Source: Bacteroidetes bacterium MED-G20 (GTDB lineage Bacteria > Bacteroidota > Bacteroidia > Flavobacteriales_D > Parvicellaceae). From it: a DNA stretch of 36,790 nt. The position numbers were made by a program, and so were the translations under genes. The notes beneath the pieces are model-generated. The model did no database searches and was not told where the DNA came from. It was given only the letters and a program-made list of their open reading frames with translations. This document shows, piece by piece, positions 18,401-25,983 of the stretch (position 1 is its first letter; each line of letters starts with the position of its first letter). Where the stretch lies: contig NTKH01000006.1 of the NCBI GenBank assembly GCA_002457645.1, positions 1-36,790 on the forward strand. The letters are read 5' to 3'.

Positions 18401-19579
18401 TTAACAGGAAATGGTCCTCATACTGTTAGCCCTAATTATTCTAGATACTATAAGGTAAGTGTAACTGATTCCTTTAATTGTATTTCTGATTATGACTCTG
18501 TATTAGTTGCTTTAAATCCTCCTCTTATTATTAATACTTCATCAGATACTACAGTTTGCCCCTATGACAGTTTAGGTATAGGAGTTACTGTTTTAGGTGG
18601 TAATGGAGGTCCTTACAATTATTCATGGACTACTGCTAATGGAGTTTCAGTCGGGCTTCAAGGTATAGTTAATGTTTCGCCAGTTAATAGCAATACCTAT
18701 TATTATCTCACGGTTAGTGATAACTGTGAGACACCTGAGAATAATGATTCTATTTTAGTTACTTGGCATGATCTTCCAACTCCACTATTTGGTTCTGATA
18801 CAACTGGTGGCTGTTACCCTATTCAAGTACTTTTTTATAATAATACTGATATATCACAGGTTGCTAGTTGTGAATGGGATTTGGGTAATGGATTTAATTC
18901 GAATAATACAGATACAGTTTTAACATTATATGATAATCCAGGAAGTTATCATGTAACTCTAGAAGTTACTAATTTAGACGGATGTTATAATGATACTACA
19001 TATTTTAATTATGTTGAGGTATATGACTACCCAGTAGCAGGATTTACTTCACGACCCAACCCAGCATCAATATTAACACCTACAGTACAATTTATTGATA
19101 CTTCTTCTCAGGACGTAGTATTATTTGACTGGACCTTTTACGATAGTACTAATACAATGATTGGTAATGATTATGTACAGAATCCTACTTATAATTTTTC
19201 AGGGCTCATAGAGCAACAGTATTATATTGAGTTGTATGTTGAAAATCAGAATGGATGTTCGGATACAGTTTATGGTACTCAGATAGTAGAGGGTGATTAT
19301 GCTTTTTTCTTGCCGAATTCGTTTACCCCTAACGGAGATGGAGTGAATGATGAGTTTTTTCCAGTTGGTGATAAGATATCAGCTGATAACTATAGTTTCA
19401 AAGTTTTTAACAGATGGGGAGAGATGGTCTTTAGTACGAATGAATTTGGAACTGGATGGGATGGAAAATACAAGAACAATCAGGTTAGTACAGATGCATA
19501 CGTATGGAAGATAGATTTAGTAGATGCAACCACTGGAGCCCCAAAGAGTTTTAATGGATATGTTCTACTGACAAGGTAA
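15482..19579 (+). CDS. Giant T9SS type-B adhesin (gliding-motility-associated C-terminal domain)
   Basis: A 1365-aa surface protein. Translation starts at TTG 15482, the only start giving the signal peptide (1-23). The H-x2-GG N-terminal region (24-275, HVPGGNITYEC, DDCCRNAS) matches the partial gene at the left edge. Repeated Ig/PKD-like units follow, with Cys-x3-D-S and final GCxDT patterns. A module at about 602-787 (KASELQAAGFSGG) resembles residues 31-205 of the 856-aa T9SS protein and seems to split one Ig-like unit. The end (1277-1365: FLPNSFTPNGDGVNDEFF, FKVFNRWGEMVF, GWDGKYKN) is the type-B sorting domain that targets T9SS cargo. Nine G bases at 15788-15796 encode Gly103-105. Probable adhesin or gliding-related protein; the ligand is unknown. 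A 178-base gap precedes it, without a convincing promoter; it holds a run of nine A (15406-15414). Confidence 0.92.
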   Translation: MIKFIKYIFSSFLLLISFTSIKASHVPGGNITYECIGPNTYVVTLTVFEDCGTAFIGNMPESISVTNSCGLTFSTNISLPIVTYQQEISQLCLPMIGQSECNGGGFPGVYMHIWRDTITLPGPCDSWVFSYDDCCRNASQNLTGTGNDYYFETVLNSNTASCNSSPIITASPIPYNCLNQPVVYNFGVYEPDGDSLVYSLVNALDDPGVPVPYQGGYSGASPINGININPNTGEITFTPTIQGNFVVVVLIQEYDSNGNLVGSVMQDFQFEIITCTNISPSAPTTGLLNFTGSAIQTGPFDIQTCEGDSVCFELEFLDNNPTDSIYINSNIAQLFPGASLVQNSYFSPATATFCFVVLPGSNPFSTISVNVNDNACPIMGTTSAAIGVSVISSTYAGQDITICQGEPTQLNSSGGNVFVWSIISGDPISIGNNFSCNNCPNPIANPAFSTVYKVVSNLSGGCSNIDTVNVDVAPNFNYSLYQSDSVTCLNSPLDFSITPLSSGTYNYQWNPIAYLSNPNIADPVFSSSMPGPFTYEVTVTSSQGCEKKDSIMVDVYPAYAPQIDLTASDTNVNCGDSVFMNVDLLGGNPAMCSPSGSTSCSSQSSYQTVGNNNGINGQFTYPAPFGHYYKNAKQQYLFKASELQAAGFSGGKITEISWETTAQNGATSNFYDFTIRMGCTNQNSINSWQPGLSTVFSPQTVTASLGWNDFQFTTAYEWDGISNLIIEVCFNNLNSGAYTFNWSTPYKITPFNSAIYYRSDITSACPFTGSPTGVENKRPVTKFKTCPMVPDPSFFTFEWIPPTFLSSITDQNPFAIPMISTNYTVIATDVNGGCTDTANIFINALCDTCDAAIPSVNGLTCYGGSDASVTGIPGGNDGPPWIIQLMDGSSINVLEVDSNVASSFLFDSLSAGNYVIRSLDTAGCYADTMITIPEGIPMVVTMSNDTIICIGGTANVGVIASGGTQPYTYNWVGLTGNGPHTVSPNYSRYYKVSVTDSFNCISDYDSVLVALNPPLIINTSSDTTVCPYDSLGIGVTVLGGNGGPYNYSWTTANGVSVGLQGIVNVSPVNSNTYYYLTVSDNCETPENNDSILVTWHDLPTPLFGSDTTGGCYPIQVLFYNNTDISQVASCEWDLGNGFNSNNTDTVLTLYDNPGSYHVTLEVTNLDGCYNDTTYFNYVEVYDYPVAGFTSRPNPASILTPTVQFIDTSSQDVVLFDWTFYDSTNTMIGNDYVQNPTYNFSGLIEQQYYIELYVENQNGCSDTVYGTQIVEGDYAFFLPNSFTPNGDGVNDEFFPVGDKISADNYSFKVFNRWGEMVFSTNEFGTGWDGKYKNNQVSTDAYVWKIDLVDATTGAPKSFNGYVLLTR

Positions 19580-19599
19580 TTTTTTAAATCGATAAAGAA

Positions 19600-20484
19600 T
19601 TAAAACTTTCTCTGTATTCCTATGTACGGCAAAGTAATAAAATTTATATCTAGTGCTAAATTTACAGCTTCAAAATTTATAATAGATATACCAGCACTCC
19701 AATTTTCTCTTGAATTCCTCATAAAATTGATAATAATATTATTGATTACTCCTACATTGTGACCATCAACAGTAAGTCCAACTATTTCACCAGCTAAAGT
19801 AAATCTTTCCGCTATTTTTTTTTGACTTGCTAAGTATCCTCCATAACAGAAACTCTCAAGTATGGGTAATTGATATCCAATGAATCCAATTGTAGTATTT
19901 CCAAACTCATCTCCAAAAGTAATTCTTGGAATTAGCCCCCAGCCACTGAAATCGTTAACCCCATTGGAGGCATTAATTAAATTAAAATTTCCAAGTAAAG
20001 AAATTCCTGCATTGAATGAGTTTTTTAGCTCCTTTGAGTAGGTAATAGAAGAAAATACATTATATATAAAAATATTACCAAAAGAAATTTCAAAGTTTTT
20101 ATGAATTCCAATTTTTGAATTACTCGTTATGAAGTAATGGGAGTTGGTATTAATAGTTCCTTTTTCTGTGATGAAGGCAGAAGGTAAATAACAATATTTT
20201 GTATAAATAGGATTGGGATTATCAAACTCTTTGATAGACTTTATTTGGTTTCTTGTAATATATCTGTAAGACTTTAAATCATTTTTTCTATAGGTTTTGA
20301 CTTCGTTGGCAATCTCTAATGATATTGTTGTTAAGTTTTCTTCAATCAATAACCCTCTCAATTCTTTGTTGTTCTTAGTAATAATTACGACTATAGTATC
20401 ATTAGAATAATTATTTGGTGCTGTAGATTGTGACCACAAGTTTTGAAAACTCATCATCATTATCATCAACATGATAATTTTCAT
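19600..20484 (-). CDS. Exported, probable outer-membrane beta-barrel protein of unknown function
   Basis: I start at ATG 20484, because MKIIMLMIMMMSFQNLWSQ is a clear signal peptide; the frame is open to ATG 20532, but that adds 16 residues and leaves only 7 bases before divergent hemE. The mature protein is about 275 aa. Its first 70 residues (VIITKNNKELRGLLIEEN, ISLEIANEVKTYRKNDLKSY) look like a small beta domain of the kind seen before barrels. The rest has alternating hydrophobic and polar residues with many Gly and aromatic residues, and it ends in Phe (GIQRKF), as many outer-membrane barrels do. No named family is recognised. It converges on the adhesin gene (20-base gap). Confidence 0.7.
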   Translation of the reverse strand: MKIIMLMIMMMSFQNLWSQSTAPNNYSNDTIVVIITKNNKELRGLLIEENLTTISLEIANEVKTYRKNDLKSYRYITRNQIKSIKEFDNPNPIYTKYCYLPSAFITEKGTINTNSHYFITSNSKIGIHKNFEISFGNIFIYNVFSSITYSKELKNSFNAGISLLGNFNLINASNGVNDFSGWGLIPRITFGDEFGNTTIGFIGYQLPILESFCYGGYLASQKKIAERFTLAGEIVGLTVDGHNVGVINNIIINFMRNSRENWSAGISIINFEAVNLALDINFITLPYIGIQRKF

Positions 20485-20539
20485 AATTCTCAGTAGGTAG
20501 AATTCACTATTTATAAGAAGTCTTTTATACATTTACACC

Positions 20540-21562
20540 ATGAAGTTAAAGAATGATCTAATACTAAAAGCTGCAAAAGGTCAAAATGTTGAAAGAACCC
20601 CTGTTTGGTTAATGAGACAGGCAGGTAGAATTCTCCCTGAATATAGAAAAATTAGAAATTCTTTAAGTGGTTTTAAAGAGTTAGTAGAAACACCTCAATT
20701 AGCAGCAGAGGTAACTATTCAGCCTGTAGATATACTAAAAGTTGATGCAGCAATCATATTTTCAGACATACTAGTAATCCCGGAATCAATGGGGCTGAAA
20801 TATGAAATGATTGAAAAAAAAGGTCCTTTTTTTTCAAAAACAATTTCAAATAGAAATGATATTAATGCTTTAAATGTTTCTAATGTTGAAGATCATTTAT
20901 CATATGTCTTTGAGGCTATTAAAATTACAAAGCATGAGTTATCTGGAAGAGTTCCTTTAATTGGGTTTGCTGGTGCTCCATGGACTATTTTAGCGTATAT
21001 GGTTGAAGGACAGGGATCTAAAACATTTAGTAAAGCTAAAAGTTTTCTATATCGAGAACCTGAACTAGCACATTTACTTTTAAATAAAATAACGGAAATA
21101 ACTATTAAATATTTAAAATTACAAATTAAAGCAGGTGCTGATTTAGTTCAAGTTTTTGATTCATGGGCTGGTATTTTAAGCCCAGAATATTATGAGGAAT
21201 TTGGCTTAAAATATTTAGAAATTATTTGTAATTCAATAAATGAAGTTCCCAAAACTATATTTAGTAAAGGTGCCTTTTTTGCACTTGAAAAGATGAATGG
21301 TTTGAATTGTGAGACCATTGGCTTAGATTGGACAATGAGTATCAAAAATGCTACTCAAACATTCAATAATAAAACTTTACAAGGCAATTTAGATCCCTGT
21401 GTTCTATATGGAGACTATAATACTATAGAAAAGAAGACGAAAGAAATGCTTCATAAATTTGAAAACTATAGACATATTGCTAACTTAGGACACGGAGTTT
21501 ATCCGGATACAGATCCAGAAAAAGTAAAGTGCTTTATTGAAAGCGTAAAATCATATAAATAG
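20540..21562 (+). CDS. hemE: Uroporphyrinogen decarboxylase
   Basis: Removes four acetate carboxyl groups from uroporphyrinogen III to give coproporphyrinogen III in heme synthesis; cytoplasmic, no cofactor. Length 340 aa is typical. Signature motifs are intact: [18 protein letters not shown] near the N-terminus (the substrate-binding Arg and Gln), [14 protein letters not shown] (catalytic Asp region), [47 protein letters not shown] and [13 protein letters not shown]. It is the first gene of a tightly packed run (4 bases to the next gene), although the following genes have no obvious part in heme synthesis. Confidence 0.97.
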   Translation: MKLKNDLILKAAKGQNVERTPVWLMRQAGRILPEYRKIRNSLSGFKELVETPQLAAEVTIQPVDILKVDAAIIFSDILVIPESMGLKYEMIEKKGPFFSKTISNRNDINALNVSNVEDHLSYVFEAIKITKHELSGRVPLIGFAGAPWTILAYMVEGQGSKTFSKAKSFLYREPELAHLLLNKITEITIKYLKLQIKAGADLVQVFDSWAGILSPEYYEEFGLKYLEIICNSINEVPKTIFSKGAFFALEKMNGLNCETIGLDWTMSIKNATQTFNNKTLQGNLDPCVLYGDYNTIEKKTKEMLHKFENYRHIANLGHGVYPDTDPEKVKCFIESVKSYK

Positions 21563-21566
21563 ACCA

Positions 21567-22748
21567 ATGAGAAATCAAATTAAAACATTAATTCTGCTGC
21601 TTTGTTTAGTTTTAAACCTGAATGCACAAGATGAGAATAATCTAGTTTTAAATCCAAGTTTTGAAAGTATTGATGGAAAGCTTAAAAAGTTAACTCAAAT
21701 TAATATTGCTAATGATTGGGATTCTCCAACAGCATTAAAAGCTGATTTGTTCTCTAGTAGTATTTCAGGAGACATTGCAGTTCCAAAAAATATTTATGGG
21801 AAAGAATTTGCTAAAGATGGACAGAATTATGCCGGTATTTTAGGATATAGTTATAACAATAAAAAGCCTAGAACTTATTTACAATCTAAGCTTGTTAAAC
21901 CATTAGCTAGCGGATTAGAATATTGTGTAATTTTTCATGTAAGTTTAGCAGACCTGAGTAAATATGCAATTGATAATATAGGAGTTCACTTTAGCGATGA
22001 ACAAATCACATTGGATAAAAAAGGGGATATTATTTTCAATAATAAAGCTGAATTATCAGCTGTATTATTAAATGAGAAAAGTAAAATATACAAAGCTCGT
22101 TATAAGTGGGAGACTATTTGTGGAATATATCAAGCAGATGGAAAAGAAAGATATATTACTATAGGAAATTTCTTTAATAATAAAGACACTAAATATGAGA
22201 AGCTAGCCAAAATTGATTCTTTCCCTGGAACTCAGTTGGCTGAAGCCTACTATTATGTAGATGAGATTGAAGTTAAATTATTAGAAGACCCTAATTCATG
22301 TAATTGTAATGATGCTCCTAAAAATAAAAGAGAATCTGTAATATATCATTTAGATGTAGATGTAGATGAAAGCTTACCTATGTCTGTTAAATTGAAAAAA
22401 AATGCTATATATTTTGATGTAGAAACTTATTATTTAGACCCCATGTTCGACAATAACTTAAATTATGTAATCAAGATATTAAAAGATAACCCGGATTTAA
22501 AACTTCAGTTAAACGGACACATTGATAATTTAGAAAAAGAGGCCATTAAAGATGATCCGGAGAATAAGGAACTTATAAATTTGGGTAATTATCGTTCAAA
22601 ATCAGTCAAGGATTTTTTAATGAAAAATGGTATTTCTTCAGAAAGATTAAGTGCACAAGATGTGGGTTCGGACCAACCTGCTTCTAGAGGATCATCCCCT
22701 TTTAGTTTGGCAAAAAATAGAAGAGTAGAATTTATAATTATAAAATAA
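21567..22748 (+). CDS. OmpA-family peptidoglycan-binding outer-membrane protein
   Basis: A 393-aa exported protein with a signal peptide at 1-20 (LVLNLNAQ). Residues about 25-240 form a beta-rich region starting NLVLNPSFES, a pattern often seen in carbohydrate-binding-like domains of Bacteroidota OmpA proteins (inference). The last 110 residues are an OmpA C-terminal domain: LQLNGHIDN stands where GHTD is usual, followed by LGNYRSKSVKDFLMKNGI, the usual R-x-G-x2-P region (SDQPASRG) and SLAKNRRVEFIII. The peptidoglycan-contacting Asp and Arg are present. It probably links the outer membrane to the cell wall. Four bases separate it from hemE and the next gene alike, so translation may be coupled. 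Confidence 0.85.
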   Translation: MRNQIKTLILLLCLVLNLNAQDENNLVLNPSFESIDGKLKKLTQINIANDWDSPTALKADLFSSSISGDIAVPKNIYGKEFAKDGQNYAGILGYSYNNKKPRTYLQSKLVKPLASGLEYCVIFHVSLADLSKYAIDNIGVHFSDEQITLDKKGDIIFNNKAELSAVLLNEKSKIYKARYKWETICGIYQADGKERYITIGNFFNNKDTKYEKLAKIDSFPGTQLAEAYYYVDEIEVKLLEDPNSCNCNDAPKNKRESVIYHLDVDVDESLPMSVKLKKNAIYFDVETYYLDPMFDNNLNYVIKILKDNPDLKLQLNGHIDNLEKEAIKDDPENKELINLGNYRSKSVKDFLMKNGISSERLSAQDVGSDQPASRGSSPFSLAKNRRVEFIIIK

Positions 22749-22752
22749 TTTA

Positions 22753-24045
22753 GTGCTGTTAAAAGACAAAAAAATTCAAAAAGCTTGGACTTTTTATGAT
22801 TGGGCAAACTCTGTTTATCCACTAGTTATTTCTAGTGCTATTTTCCCAATTTTTTATGAAGGTTATGTTGACAGCAAAGTAATGTTTTTTGGTTTTGAAT
22901 TTATCAATACAGCACTCATAACCATTTTAAGCGCTGGTTATTTTCTTTTGCTTGTTTTTATTCTTCCTTTTTTATCTGGAATTGCAGATGCTTTTAATAA
23001 CAAGAAAGTTTTTATGAGATTTTTTTGCTATTTAGGTTCTTTTTCATGTATTCTACTTTCTTTTTTCGACAAAAATCACTTAGAAATTAGTTTATTACTT
23101 TTTGTTTTAACTGGCATAGGATTTTGGAGTAGTTTGGTTTTTTACAATGCTTTTTTACCTGAAATAGCGGATAAAAAAGATCACGATAGTTTATCTGCTA
23201 GAGGTTTTTCTATGGGTTATATTGGAAGTGTCCTACTACTTTTAGTTTGCTTAATTCTTATTTTTTCTTCGCCTGAAGAGCAAAGACCATTTTATACTAG
23301 GTTATGTTTTGCCTTAGCTGGATTATGGTGGTTTGGTTTTTCACATGTAACTTTTAAAAGACTCCCCAAAGGAAAAAAAGTTATTCTTAATGACAAGACA
23401 ACTTATCAAAAAGGGATCATTGAACTAAAAAAAGTTTGGAAATATGTATTGAGAACAAAAAGACTTAAAAGATTTATTTATTCCTTTTTTGTTTATAGCA
23501 TGGCTGTTCAAACTATTATGTTGGTAGCGGTATATTTTGGAACCAAAGAAATTAACTGGGGTAGTGGTTCAAATGCAAAAATGGGTTTAATTATAAGCAT
23601 ACTTCTAATTCAACTCATAGCAATACCAGGCGCCATACTGTTATCTAAAGTTTCCAAAATTAAAGGAAATCTTTTTGCTCTTAAACTTTCAATTTTCATT
23701 TGGATTTTATTGTGCTTCTCTGCTTTTTTGGTTTATGAACCTATTCATTTTTATTTTATTGCTGGTTTTGTAGGTTTAGTAATGGGGGGAACTCAGTCTT
23801 TATCTCGCAGTACTTTTTCAAAATATATTCCTAAAGCAACTAAGGATACATCATCTTTTTTTTCATTTTTTGATATTTCTGAAAAACTAGGAATTGTTAT
23901 CGGTATGTTTTCATATGGATTTATTGAACAGATCACTGGAAGTATGAGAAATTCAATTGTTGCTTTGGTGGTTTTTTTTCTAATAGGTCTATTATTACTT
24001 TTTCAAGTACCCAAAGAAGAAATTTCAATTGAAGCATATGGATGA
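22753..24045 (+). CDS. UMF1-family MFS transporter
   Basis: A 430-aa membrane protein with about 12 hydrophobic segments. It has the UMF1/Atg22-like signatures AWTFYDWANSVYPLVISS near the N-terminus and GGTQSLSRSTFSKYIPK in the second half, followed by FFSFFDISEKLGIVIG. In yeast, Atg22 exports amino acids from the vacuole; bacterial substrates are unknown. It starts with GTG (MLLKDKK), the only start before the conserved first motif, 4 bases after the OmpA-like gene. Its last 8 bases overlap the start of the L-2-hydroxyglutarate oxidase gene, suggesting co-expression. Confidence 0.88.
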   Translation: MLLKDKKIQKAWTFYDWANSVYPLVISSAIFPIFYEGYVDSKVMFFGFEFINTALITILSAGYFLLLVFILPFLSGIADAFNNKKVFMRFFCYLGSFSCILLSFFDKNHLEISLLLFVLTGIGFWSSLVFYNAFLPEIADKKDHDSLSARGFSMGYIGSVLLLLVCLILIFSSPEEQRPFYTRLCFALAGLWWFGFSHVTFKRLPKGKKVILNDKTTYQKGIIELKKVWKYVLRTKRLKRFIYSFFVYSMAVQTIMLVAVYFGTKEINWGSGSNAKMGLIISILLIQLIAIPGAILLSKVSKIKGNLFALKLSIFIWILLCFSAFLVYEPIHFYFIAGFVGLVMGGTQSLSRSTFSKYIPKATKDTSSFFSFFDISEKLGIVIGMFSYGFIEQITGSMRNSIVALVVFFLIGLLLLFQVPKEEISIEAYG

Positions 24046-25255
24046 AATTTATGACATTGCCGTTGTTGGAGGAGGCATAGTTGGTGCAGCTACATTTTAT
24101 AAACTCCAAATGCAGTTCCCTTTTAAAAAATTAATATTAATTGAAAAAGAAGACCAACTTGCTAAACATCAGTCAGGAAATAATTCTGGAGTTATTCATT
24201 CAGGGTTATATTATACTCCAGGATCTAATAAAGCTAAAAACTGTGTATTAGGGAGGCATGAGTTAGTAAAATTTTCTAAAGAAAATAATATTAACCATGA
24301 TGTATGCGGAAAGGTAGTAGTTGCTACCCATAAAAAAGAACTTCAATTTTTAGATAAAATTTATAAGAACGGTATTGAAAATAATACTGAAGGGATAGAA
24401 AAGATTAATGCATCCCAAATAAAAGAAATCGAACCTGAAGTAAATGGACTTTCTGGAATTTGGGTTCCTTGTACTGGGATTATAGATTATATAAAAGCGA
24501 CTCAAAAAATGATCGATATAACCATTAGTTTAAACAAGGATAGTAAAGTACTCTTTTCCCATGAAGTTTTAAAAATTGACAATCAGGATGGTCTAAAATT
24601 AATTAAGACAAAAAAAGGTTTGATAAAATCTAAGTTTTTAATTGTATGCGGAGGCTTACAGGCAGATAGGTTAGCCAAGTCCGATGGTATTCCGCTTAAG
24701 GAAAAAGTAGTGGGTTTTAGAGGAGATTATTATGAGTTAGAAGATCATGCGAAATATAAAGTTAAAAATCTCATTTACCCTGTTCCTGATCCAGATTTTC
24801 CTTTTTTAGGGGTTCATTTTACAAGAATGGTCAATGGAGATATTGAATGTGGCCCTAACGCAGTTTTTAGTTTTAAAAGAGAGGGTTATAATAAAACAGA
24901 TTTTAGTCTAAGTGATTCTATTGATGCTTTGAGCTACATAGGAACCTGGCAACTTTTTTTTAAAAATGTTTCTTATGGAATAAATGAGTACAGAAGAGCT
25001 TTCTCAAAAAAGTTATTTCTAAAAACACTACAGAAACTAATACCTTCTTTAAAAATGACAGATATAAGGCCCGGAAGAGCTGGTGTTAGAGCTTTACTTC
25101 TGAGTCAAAATGGTGATACCAAAGATGATTTCAGAATAGAATATAGTTCTAACAGTATTCATGTACTTAATGCTCCTTCTCCAGCTGCTACAGCTTGCTT
25201 AGCGATTGGGAACGAAATAAAAGAAATGGCGATTAAAAAATTTGGATTGAATTAA
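24038..25255 (+). CDS. lhgO: L-2-hydroxyglutarate oxidase
   Basis: A FAD-dependent oxidoreductase that converts L-2-hydroxyglutarate to 2-oxoglutarate. From ATG 24038 it is 405 aa; an in-frame TTG at 24029 is less likely. The N-terminal Rossmann motif is VVGGGIVGAATFYKL. Family-specific blocks follow: HQSGNNSGVIHSGLYYTPGS (flavin-contacting), a central IPCTGIIDY-like segment (VPCTGIIDYIKAT), IYPVPDPDFPFLGVHFTR, and RPGRAGVRA near the C-terminus. The enzyme works in the cytoplasm or at the membrane face, where electrons pass to the quinone pool or oxygen (family knowledge). It overlaps the transporter gene by 8 bases. The last codon ends exactly where the converging gene's stop begins. Confidence 0.93.
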   Translation: MDEIYDIAVVGGGIVGAATFYKLQMQFPFKKLILIEKEDQLAKHQSGNNSGVIHSGLYYTPGSNKAKNCVLGRHELVKFSKENNINHDVCGKVVVATHKKELQFLDKIYKNGIENNTEGIEKINASQIKEIEPEVNGLSGIWVPCTGIIDYIKATQKMIDITISLNKDSKVLFSHEVLKIDNQDGLKLIKTKKGLIKSKFLIVCGGLQADRLAKSDGIPLKEKVVGFRGDYYELEDHAKYKVKNLIYPVPDPDFPFLGVHFTRMVNGDIECGPNAVFSFKREGYNKTDFSLSDSIDALSYIGTWQLFFKNVSYGINEYRRAFSKKLFLKTLQKLIPSLKMTDIRPGRAGVRALLLSQNGDTKDDFRIEYSSNSIHVLNAPSPAATACLAIGNEIKEMAIKKFGLN

Positions 25256-25801
25256 TCAATAGACAATTTTATTTTTCTCAAAAATTGTTTCCCAATTCCA
25301 AATATAATTTTCAACTAAAGTATCAATTTTTTTCAAAAAAACAGGGTTGGGAGTATTAAGCTGAGCAAAGTATTCATCTTGATAAGCCCCAAGTTTAAAT
25401 TTAAAAAAAACAGCTTTAGATATTCCATATAGAATATTTTTTGAAGGGTGATTAACTCTAGAAATAAAGGAACTGTATTTCTCTAACTTTTCTTGCATTT
25501 CATTAAATTTCATTTCAAATACAACGCTCATTTGCTCAATGATAGAGTTACAAATAGTATTTTCTTCATGACTAGAAAGAATTCTCTCAAAAAATTTCAT
25601 GTTTCCAGCAACGATTAAATACATAAGTTCAGAAGGGTCTGTGTAGTTTAGTTTAGGAAATGAAATTAGTTCTGAATCGTTGTATATTGCATCGAGAAAA
25701 TCATCATAAGTTTCATCAATTGAACGAAGAGTTTTATTTACAAAATTGCTGGCTAGCATTTCATGTGTTACTCTTTTCTTGACAAATAAAGTTGAAAACA
25801 T
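25256..25801 (-). CDS. Conserved-looking hypothetical protein, 181 aa
   Basis: I do not recognise this protein. It has no signal peptide or membrane segment. It is rich in charged and aromatic residues, with a predicted mostly helical layout (MFSTLFVKKRVTHEMLASNF at the start; a helical KFNEMQEKLEKYSSF in the middle). It ends with a Trp-rich segment (NYIWNWETIF). The frame is open from ATG 25801 and codon use fits its neighbours, so I take it as real. It converges on lhgO with no gap, and its stop abuts the lhgO stop. A TATTTTTG element lies 17 bases upstream. Its other neighbour, yidC, is divergent, so there is no operon partner. Confidence 0.75.
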   Translation of the reverse strand: MFSTLFVKKRVTHEMLASNFVNKTLRSIDETYDDFLDAIYNDSELISFPKLNYTDPSELMYLIVAGNMKFFERILSSHEENTICNSIIEQMSVVFEMKFNEMQEKLEKYSSFISRVNHPSKNILYGISKAVFFKFKLGAYQDEYFAQLNTPNPVFLKKIDTLVENYIWNWETIFEKNKIVY

Positions 25802-25817
25802 ACTTGGTTTTGTTTTT

Positions 25818-25825
25818 CAAAAATA
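25818..25825 (-). promoter_or_regulatory. Probable -7 element of the 181-aa gene
   Basis: TATTTTTG on the minus strand, 17 bases before ATG 25801, matches TAnnTTTG. No TTG is found at the -33 distance. The divergent 182-base spacer to yidC contains no gene. Confidence 0.4.
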
Positions 25826-25958
25826 TTTTAAGAACGCATATTTTTGTATAACACCATTCTTGCTTTATCCACAAAGTTATTAACGAATATTAAAATTTAT
25901 TTATAAAAACTTCTTTTTAATATTTGTTAATGAAACTCATTTTTTGATTAAGAAAAAA

Positions 25959-25966
25959 TATATTTG
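25959..25966 (+). promoter_or_regulatory. Probable -7 element of yidC
   Basis: TATATTTG lies 17 bases before the yidC ATG and matches TAnnTTTG exactly. The nearest TTG upstream (25944-25946) is 12 bases away, shorter than the usual spacing. Confidence 0.45.
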
Positions 25967-25983
25967 TCCTTTAAAAATAATTA

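Noticed and set aside
25839-25846. TATTTTTG on the plus strand as a second yidC promoter
   Set aside because: It is 138 bases from yidC with no TTG at the proper distance, and a closer element exists.
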